A stretch of 12,068 bases of DNA, taken from the NCBI RefSeq assembly GCF_002498065.1, contig NZ_DAFZ01000045.1, positions 24,889-36,956 of the forward strand, given 5' to 3'. The notes below the pieces were generated by a model. It saw only the letters and a list, made by a program, of their open reading frames with translations, ran no database searches and was not told the DNA's origin. Shown here piece after piece: positions 7,559 through 12,068 of this stretch. The position numbers and the translations under genes are program-made. The DNA is from Methanoculleus sp. UBA208 (lineage in GTDB: Archaea; Halobacteriota; Methanomicrobia; Methanomicrobiales; Methanoculleaceae). Within the stretch, counting starts at the first letter, position 1. Every line of letters begins with the position of its first letter.

Positions 7559-8593
7559 TTATGCCCCGAAGAGAGCGTCGTTGCCTGAAATTTCCTGTAT
7601 AAACCCGTCGATGGCCTTCACCGGTGTCGTCACCGTGAGCGTTACCCTCGCAGGAGCCTTGAATTGCATCAGTTCCTTCTCGTTTTCGCTTCCAAAACCG
7701 GGTAGTATCCCGATATAGACTCCAGAGAGCAAGTCATCCTGGTAGTCTTCGAGGACGGCGTTTAACGCATCTAGATTAATGAGGCCCTGTTCGTAGTCTT
7801 GGTGGGGGAAGACACCCATGAAGATGTTGTTCCCGCTGTTCAATGCCGCAAGGATGATGACCTTCGGAGTGACCTCGGTGAGGTGCAGAGTGTGCATGGC
7901 CCCGCCATTAAGATACTTGAGCGCAGCAAGGGTTTCCGACACTCTCTTCTTCTTCAGGTCTGCTGCTACGGCGTAGTGTTTTGTGCTGTTCTCGACTGCC
8001 ATTCCCTGGGCTTCACACCGTTTCACCAGGTCTTCAGAGAGATTCTTTGACCCTGGTTTATTAATGCATGTGAATGTGCCGGCAGTATCGAGATCGAGGG
8101 CGAAGATCCCTTTCAGAATGTTGCTATAGAACTGGTGGTTATAGAGGACTGGATCCCCCTCGAAGTCACGATTCATCACACCAAAATCCGACGTGACCCG
8201 GATTGGGAGCCCTATCAGCGGTGAGCACTTCAGGGGGGATACCCTTGTTACTGTTACGTTCTCAGGTTTCTTTTTCCCCTCGACTTCGACTTTCCGGGCG
8301 CTCATGTAGCCGAAGATATCATCATCGTCGTAGATGATTGGGTCGGCCTCGGTTATCGCTTGGTTGCTCCCGACCTTCTCAACAGGCGAGCAGTTCCAGT
8401 TGAATTTGTTCTTAAGAACCTGCCTCCACCAGTAGCGTAATGCCTGAGCCGAGACGTAGGGGCGAACGCCCTCCGGCGAGTTGATCGTCTTTGTTGCAAC
8501 CTCGTTTTCGTTCGCTGCTCTCGGATCGATGCCCCTGTTGTTCAGGGCAGAAAACGGGGCATCTATCAGGTATGCTCCAATAATCGTCTTCAT
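7559..8593 (-). CDS. cas7: Cascade backbone subunit Cas7 (Cst2/DevR family), type I-B
   Basis: Cas7 polymerises along the crRNA spacer to form the Cascade backbone. The 344-aa protein starts with a RAMP strand 'IIGAYLIDAPFSALNNRG' (4-21). It carries the DevR/Cst2 signature 'VRPYVSAQALRYWWRQVL' (43-60) and a later 'DDIFGYMSA' (91-99), both typical of the Cst2-type family. Its C-terminal strands 'KAPARVTLTVTTPV' (312-325) complete the fold. ATG 8593 overlaps the cas8b stop in an ATGA arrangement (8590-8593), a classic sign of translational coupling that would help link subunit synthesis within the operon. The family name DevR comes from Myxococcus development; nothing here suggests a role beyond Cascade. 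Confidence 0.93.
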   Translation of the reverse strand: MKTIIGAYLIDAPFSALNNRGIDPRAANENEVATKTINSPEGVRPYVSAQALRYWWRQVLKNKFNWNCSPVEKVGSNQAITEADPIIYDDDDIFGYMSARKVEVEGKKKPENVTVTRVSPLKCSPLIGLPIRVTSDFGVMNRDFEGDPVLYNHQFYSNILKGIFALDLDTAGTFTCINKPGSKNLSEDLVKRCEAQGMAVENSTKHYAVAADLKKKRVSETLAALKYLNGGAMHTLHLTEVTPKVIILAALNSGNNIFMGVFPHQDYEQGLINLDALNAVLEDYQDDLLSGVYIGILPGFGSENEKELMQFKAPARVTLTVTTPVKAIDGFIQEISGNDALFGA

Positions 8594-8919
8594 TCTGTAA
8601 CCTCCTCAGGTTCAACTTCTTTTGCAAGCACATCATGTAACTGTTCATACAACCGTATGACCATCAGGTCACGTACCTCTGTCCAACCCCGGTAGTCCCC
8701 GGGTAACAGAACCGCCGTGTAATCGTCGAATGTGGTCAGCGGTTTTTCTTTCCCGAGTTTCTGCCAATCCTTTATAAGCAGTTGCAGCTGGTTCCGGAAC
8801 GAAGGCAAGTCTCTCGCTGCAGCGATGTCCAGAACTCTATTGAACTTTTTCGACTCACGGATACACAGAGCGATGTTATCGCTCATAACTTTGATCTGGT
8901 CAACCCTTTGCTGATTCAT
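8590..8919 (-). CDS. cas11b: Candidate internally translated Cas11b small subunit within cas8b
   Basis: In several type I-B, I-C and I-D systems the Cascade small subunit is made from an internal start inside the large-subunit gene. Here Met350 of Cas8b (ATG at 8919-8917 on the minus strand) is preceded by GGAGTGTGAG, with GGAG at 8933-8930 and 10 bases of spacing, a good archaeal ribosome binding site in the middle of a gene. Translation would give 109 residues beginning 'MNQQRVDQIKVM'. The product is strongly helical in appearance, and its size fits the roughly 100-140 residues of known small subunits. No separate small-subunit gene exists in the operon. The start is inferred and Met344 or Met361 could serve instead, but neither has as good an SD. 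Confidence 0.5.
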   Translation of the reverse strand: MNQQRVDQIKVMSDNIALCIRESKKFNRVLDIAAARDLPSFRNQLQLLIKDWQKLGKEKPLTTFDDYTAVLLPGDYRGWTEVRDLMVIRLYEQLHDVLAKEVEPEEVTE

Positions 8920-9966
8920 ATCTCTCACACTCCGCATGTACCACTCAATGACCACCCAAGGCATGGTAGGTATCCTTGCTTTGTCGTCCTTAAAGGCCCA
9001 CAGAATGCTCTTTCCATCTAAAAGGAATGCATGGATGGCGTTGTATTTCGTCTTCCAAGTCGGAAGTTCCTCGTCGCCTTTCGCCTTAGCGTAGTGCCGG
9101 TTGAGGAGTGTAAACCACGCCGACCGGTAGTCGGGACTGTTCATCATGAATGCCACGAACCGGAAGACGCTGCTTGGCAAGGAATAGATCCGTATCCCGG
9201 TTGGGTTCTGGTTATAGTTGTCAATGCGGTAGAGCACGACAGACTCGTTCGGTCTGCAGACTCCTTTCATGCAGTATTCCTTGCCAAACTTGTATGCAAG
9301 GTGGAACAGGGCGTTCTGAGGCGACTTGAATTTCTCATCGAATAGTCCTGAATTTCGTCCTGATTCGTACTCACCGGACGCCAAGCGTACTCGGATCTTC
9401 TTAAACACCTCTGCTCCGAACTCTCGGATGATATTCTGGTTGTTCGAACTGACCAAGCAAGGTTTTCCTCCCGCCTTATACCAGAGTAACGGGGCAAACT
9501 GGATGGCCAGTGCACACCGTGCGCAGATGCTGAGGCCGTTCTGAAAAGATGGGAAGAAGTTGGTGAAACTGCCTGACCCAATAAGGGGCACATGGGTTTT
9601 GTAGAACGACATAAGTTCGTGGGCCGGAGCGCCGCAATAACAGCAGAATGTGGTGGAACTTGATGTGTTGCTGATGCCGTCGATGAGACCATATAGGAAT
9701 TTTTTTGAGCGTCCTTGGTGGTCGTATCCCCTGCTGGACTGGATATATGTGCTATTTGGAAATATCGAGTAAAGTTCCTTCTTCCATGCAGGTGTCAGAT
9801 AGATGTCGATCAAGTTGTCGGCGGCTAACCTGAGATCTTCCTGTGTACACGCGTCGAACGGCTTTTCCGTCATCAATTCAATTGCAAGGATCCCGGTATC
9901 GATGAAAGGATCTCCGACAATCTTTCTCGGCTGGGGTTTTGGTTCCGGATCGACCTGTAGTAACAT
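8590..9966 (-). CDS. cas8b: Cascade large subunit Cas8b/Cst1 (CXXC-CXXC family), type I-B
   Basis: The large subunit reads the PAM and starts target DNA opening. The 458-aa protein begins with a proline-rich stretch (about 1-14) and then 'IVGDPFIDTGILAI' (16-29), the usual Cst1 opening. Two zinc-knuckle pairs, C108-C-Y-C111 and C148-A-R-C151 about 37 residues apart, define the CXXC-CXXC family. The C-terminal third is helix-rich, as expected for the region that behaves like a fused small subunit. It is the first gene of the minus-strand operon. The ATG at 9966 is preceded on its own strand by GTGATC, which can pair with 16S rRNA. It diverges from cas4 over 65 bases. GC is moderate (28 of 60 at 9421-9480, against 39 of 60 at 1081-1140 in the kinase gene). 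Confidence 0.92.
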   Translation of the reverse strand: MLLQVDPEPKPQPRKIVGDPFIDTGILAIELMTEKPFDACTQEDLRLAADNLIDIYLTPAWKKELYSIFPNSTYIQSSRGYDHQGRSKKFLYGLIDGISNTSSSTTFCCYCGAPAHELMSFYKTHVPLIGSGSFTNFFPSFQNGLSICARCALAIQFAPLLWYKAGGKPCLVSSNNQNIIREFGAEVFKKIRVRLASGEYESGRNSGLFDEKFKSPQNALFHLAYKFGKEYCMKGVCRPNESVVLYRIDNYNQNPTGIRIYSLPSSVFRFVAFMMNSPDYRSAWFTLLNRHYAKAKGDEELPTWKTKYNAIHAFLLDGKSILWAFKDDKARIPTMPWVVIEWYMRSVRDMNQQRVDQIKVMSDNIALCIRESKKFNRVLDIAAARDLPSFRNQLQLLIKDWQKLGKEKPLTTFDDYTAVLLPGDYRGWTEVRDLMVIRLYEQLHDVLAKEVEPEEVTE

Positions 9967-10031
9967 AGGATCACAAAAAAATTTATTTAATGCGTTTCGT
10001 ATGTGAGAACTGATCGCGAGGTTATTTATAG
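9967..10031. promoter_or_regulatory. Divergent cas8b / cas4 promoter region
   Basis: The 65-bp AT-rich gap between two divergent operons holds two TATA-like boxes: one around 9982-9990 (TTTATTTAA on the plus strand) and one at 10022-10030 (TTATTTATA on the plus strand, read TATAAATAA on the minus strand). With the usual spacing of about 26 bases from box to start, the right-hand box would start the leftward cas8b transcript near 10000. The left-hand box would start the rightward cas4 transcript near 10012. Each box would then lie within or near the other transcript. A TCGCGA palindrome lies at 10014-10019. Which box serves which gene is inferred. Confidence 0.55.
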
Positions 10032-10565
10032 GTGTCGATAGAGTTCATCACTATGCCGATCTTGGGCGCCCCCCTCTTCACTGGAACCCAGATAAGCTAC
10101 TCTTTAGTTTGTTCAACGAAACTATGGCTCTTTTCGAACAACGTGACCATGGAGTTCTCCTCAGATCTTGTTGGAATGGGGCGGTTTATTCATGAGACCT
10201 CCTATTCCCGGGAGCGGAAGAATGTGATCATTGATCGGATCGGGATCGACTTTGTCAAAAAAGGCGACCGGATCACCATCCACGAAGTGAAGAAATCGAA
10301 GAAACTCGATGAGGCCCATCGGTATCAGGTTTACTACTACATCCACTACCTGCAGGCAGTGCTGGGCATCCAGGATGTGGATGGGATGCTGGATTACCCG
10401 GAGATGCGGAAACGGGAGCACCTGACGCTGACCGATGACATCCGGGTAGATCTAGAGCGGATCCTCCGCAATATCGCGGAGACCATCAGGCTGCCGCGTC
10501 CCCCGCCGCCGGTGAAGAAAACGTACTGCAAAAAGTGTGCATACTTTGAGTTCTGTTGGGTGTGA
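10032..10565 (+). CDS. cas4: CRISPR adaptation nuclease Cas4
   Basis: Cas4 is a RecB-like Fe-S nuclease that trims prespacers and selects PAM-bearing ends for the Cas1-Cas2 integrase. The 177 residues show 'FTGTQISYSLVC' (16-27; Cys27), 'RFIHE' (His54), 'IGID' (Asp73), the 'HEVKKSK' catalytic box (Glu85, Lys87), a QxxxY motif (Gln99-Tyr103) and the C-terminal cysteine cluster 'YCKKCAYFEFCW' (Cys166, Cys169, Cys175). All nuclease and cluster ligands are therefore present. The start is uncertain. GTG 10032 has an upstream GAGGT (10018-10022), but ATG 10053, 7 codons later, begins 'MPILGAPLFTG' and loses no motif. The gene ends 3 bases before cas1, within a cas4-cas1-cas2 operon. Confidence 0.94.
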   Translation: MSIEFITMPILGAPLFTGTQISYSLVCSTKLWLFSNNVTMEFSSDLVGMGRFIHETSYSRERKNVIIDRIGIDFVKKGDRITIHEVKKSKKLDEAHRYQVYYYIHYLQAVLGIQDVDGMLDYPEMRKREHLTLTDDIRVDLERILRNIAETIRLPRPPPPVKKTYCKKCAYFEFCWV

Positions 10566-10568
10566 GTA

Positions 10569-11666
10569 ATGAAACAAAACTTCTACATTCTCAAGAACGG
10601 GAAGATTATCCGGAAGCAGAATACTGTCTATTTTGTCGGTCAGAAGGACGAGCCGGCACGGGAGACGCCGGTGGATGGCGAGGATCCTGAGTTTATCCTG
10701 GAGATGGACGGTGAGGAGTCATCGGTCGACTTACCGGATATCTCGAACAAGCCGGAGTACGCGAAGCGGGCCCTGCCGGTGGAGCAGATCGGCGCGATAT
10801 TTGCCTATGGACGGATTTCGATTACATCTGGGGTGGTCTCATTCCTCGCAAAGTATAGCATTCCTATCCATTTCTTCGGCTACCATGGCCACTATGAGAG
10901 CACCCTGCTCCCACGGGAGGCTTTACTCTCGGGTGAGATGCATGTGCGGCAGGCGGCGCACTACAGCAACCCGGAGAAACGAATGGCGATTGCGAGGGCG
11001 TTTGTCTCCGGTGCGGCACAGAACATCCTCAAAAACCTTGGGTACTATCAGGATCGGGGGTTGAGCGGAGAGATTGCATCGATCCAGAAAGCTCTTGGGG
11101 AGATTGATTCGTGCAGGAAGGTCACTGAACTCATGGCGGTGGAGGGGGGCATCCGGAACACCTATTATGCTACGTTCGATCGCATCCTCAGCGGAGACTT
11201 TTCTTTCGGAGAACGGACCCGGAGGCCGCCGCGGAACCCGGTGAACGCCATGGTCAGTTTCGGAAACTCGCTGATGTACGGGGTCATGATCAACGCAATC
11301 TACCACACGCAACTTGACCAGACAATCTCGTTCCTGCACGAACCTTCGGAGAGGCGGTTCTCGCTGGCGCTTGATGTTGCCGAGATTTTCAAGCCGTTCT
11401 TGGTCGACCGGACTATCTTCAAGCTCGTAAACAAGGGCATGATCTCGCCGGATGATTTCGAGACCGATCTCAATTCATGCCTGCTCAATGATAACGGACG
11501 CAGGCTGTTTTTGGCTGAGTTTAATGCCCGGATGGATACGACCATCAGGCACCGCACCCTAAAGCGGAATGTTTCGTATGGACGGCTTCCCTATCTAGAG
11601 TGTCTCAAACTCTGCAAGCACCTGATGGGCATGGCACGGTATGAGCCGTTCACGATCTGGTGGTAG
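10569..11666 (+). CDS. cas1: CRISPR integrase Cas1 with an acidic N-domain insertion
   Basis: Cas1 is the metal-dependent integrase that inserts spacers at the leader end of the array, acting with Cas2. Active-site positions are intact: Glu192 in 'LMAVEGGIRNTYY' (188-200), His257 in 'FLHEPSERR', and Asp269/Glu272 in 'LDVAEIFKPF'. 'NPVNAMVSFGNSLMYG' (223-238) is also typical. At 365 aa it is longer than most I-B Cas1 proteins (about 320-340). The extra length lies between the strand 'NTVYFV' (18-23) and 'LPVEQIGAIFAYGRISI' (69-85), in an acidic stretch of about 40 residues (about 25-64). The ATG lies 3 bases after the cas4 stop, and cas2 starts 1 base after its TAG stop. GC is about 55% in one sampled line (11341-11400). 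Confidence 0.96.
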   Translation: MKQNFYILKNGKIIRKQNTVYFVGQKDEPARETPVDGEDPEFILEMDGEESSVDLPDISNKPEYAKRALPVEQIGAIFAYGRISITSGVVSFLAKYSIPIHFFGYHGHYESTLLPREALLSGEMHVRQAAHYSNPEKRMAIARAFVSGAAQNILKNLGYYQDRGLSGEIASIQKALGEIDSCRKVTELMAVEGGIRNTYYATFDRILSGDFSFGERTRRPPRNPVNAMVSFGNSLMYGVMINAIYHTQLDQTISFLHEPSERRFSLALDVAEIFKPFLVDRTIFKLVNKGMISPDDFETDLNSCLLNDNGRRLFLAEFNARMDTTIRHRTLKRNVSYGRLPYLECLKLCKHLMGMARYEPFTIWW

Positions 11667-11667
11667 G

Positions 11668-11931
11668 ATGTTTGTCATAATCGTTTACGATGTCTCCGTG
11701 GACCGGGTTTCAAAGGTCTGTAACTACCTCCGCCGGTATCTCAACTGGGTTCAGAATTCGGTGTTTGAGGGCAACATTACTGAAAAGCAATGGGTGGAGA
11801 TTCAGCACGGGTTAAAGAGGCTGACCAAAGATGCTGAAGATTCGGTGCGTCTTTACTCATTCCGGACGGAAGATGCTATGACCGTGAGCACGATCGGTCG
11901 AGAGAAAGGAGATACCTGTACGATTATCTGA
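11668..11931 (+). CDS. cas2: CRISPR adaptation protein Cas2
   Basis: Cas2 dimers form the core of the Cas1-Cas2 complex that measures and holds the prespacer. The 87-aa protein starts 'MFVIIVYDVSVDRVSK' with the conserved Asp8 after the first strand. It continues with 'LRRYLNWVQNSVFEGNITE' (21-39), the usual Cas2 strand and loop, and a C-terminal 'SVRLYSFRT' strand. I chose ATG 11668 because it starts 1 base after the cas1 stop and gives the standard N-terminus. The longer in-frame reading from ATG 11641 would add 9 residues encoded inside the end of cas1 and is not family-like. It is the last gene of the cas4-cas1-cas2 operon and is followed by an oligo-T run. Confidence 0.95.
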   Translation: MFVIIVYDVSVDRVSKVCNYLRRYLNWVQNSVFEGNITEKQWVEIQHGLKRLTKDAEDSVRLYSFRTEDAMTVSTIGREKGDTCTII

Positions 11932-11940
11932 TCTCTTTTT
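11932..11940 (+). terminator. Oligo-T terminator-like run after cas2
   Basis: TCTCTTTTT immediately follows the cas2 stop (11929-11931). Archaeal transcription commonly ends at such pyrimidine/T runs without a stem. It would separate the adaptation operon from whatever follows. Confidence 0.5.
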
Positions 11941-11945
11941 GGCCC

Positions 11946-11990
11946 GTCGTGGATCCTTATAAACCGGATACGTTATCAAGGGTCCACGAC
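11946..11990. repeat. 11-bp inverted repeat around a TATA-like box, downstream of cas2
   Basis: GTCGTGGATCC (11946-11956) and GGGTCCACGAC (11980-11990) are inverted copies matching at 10 of 11 positions, separated by 23 bases. TTATAAA (11957-11963) directly follows the left arm and would place a transcription start near the right arm. It could be a regulator site, an RNA stem-loop, or part of a CRISPR leader. No CRISPR repeat is visible in the window to settle this. Confidence 0.5.
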
Positions 11991-12002
11991 AGAGAGGTAT
12001 GT

Positions 12003-12068
12003 ATGGTGCTCTCAGGTTATTCCACTGCCCAAAAGAGGCAAAAATGGGCGCTGTTTGAATTGGACTAA
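12003..12068 (+). CDS. Possible 21-codon mini-ORF at the window end
   Basis: An ATG at 12003 opens a reading frame of 21 codons, with product beginning 'MVLSGYSTAQKRQKW', that ends in TAA on the last bases of the window. AGAGAGGT (11991-11998) sits 4 bases before the ATG as a good ribosome binding site, and the TATA-like box at 11957-11963 could start its transcript. I do not recognise the product. A frame this short arises easily by chance, and the region could instead be the leader of a CRISPR array. A competing ATG at 11999 in another frame would give 19 residues. Confidence 0.25.
   Translation: MVLSGYSTAQKRQKWALFELD

Noticed and set aside
11641..11667. Upstream ATG for cas2 inside cas1
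   Set aside because: It would add 9 residues not seen in Cas2. ATG 11668 gives the canonical N-terminus and the usual tight operon spacing.
11932..12068. CRISPR array in the window
   Set aside because: I looked for regularly spaced direct repeats of about 25-40 bases after cas2, before cas6 and in the cas8b-cas4 gap and found none. Any array must lie outside the window.

Overview
The window looks like part of a methanogenic archaeon's chromosome, most likely Methanomicrobiales and perhaps near Methanoculleus. This is inferred from the methanogen-style histidine kinase with its 'ILTHDIGN' phosphoacceptor box, the GC-rich signalling genes, GGTGA-type ribosome binding sites, AT-rich TATA-like boxes and oligo-T gene ends. 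No rRNA, tRNA or phylogenetic marker is present to confirm it.

Bases 1-3793 hold two signalling genes on the plus strand. The first is a PAS-PAS sensor histidine kinase, cut off by the left edge of the window. The second is a membrane-anchored dCache-HAMP protein with a C-terminal SpoIIE/RsbU-type PP2C phosphatase domain. The gaps after each gene are short, hold GC-rich hairpins, and share one 14-base sequence.

Bases 3955-11931 hold a complete type I-B (Tneap-like, Cst1/Cst2/Cas5t) CRISPR-Cas gene set in three transcription blocks. cas6 is on the plus strand. cas8b(cst1)-cas7(cst2)-cas5-cas3 forms a tightly packed minus-strand interference operon that meets cas6 tail to tail with an 11-bp overlap. 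cas4-cas1-cas2 forms a plus-strand adaptation operon, divergent from cas8b across a 65-bp intergenic region. The order equals the usual one-directional I-B order with the four-gene interference block flipped in place. Cas6 would cut pre-crRNA, Cas8b/Cas7/Cas5 (plus a likely internally translated Cas11) would form Cascade, Cas3 would unwind and degrade DNA, and Cas4/Cas1/Cas2 would acquire spacers. Every catalytic motif I looked for is present, so the system looks intact.

Bases 11932-12068 follow cas2 and hold an oligo-T terminator-like run, an 11-bp imperfect inverted repeat around a TATA-like box, and a 21-codon mini-ORF with a good ribosome binding site that ends on the last base. No CRISPR repeats are visible, so any array lies outside the window. 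The region after cas2 is a reasonable place for its leader to begin.

I see no wholly new system. The points most worth pursuing are the candidate hidden Cas11 start inside cas8b, the flipped interference block with its compact and possibly interlocked divergent promoters, an acidic insertion in Cas1, and the structured region after cas2.
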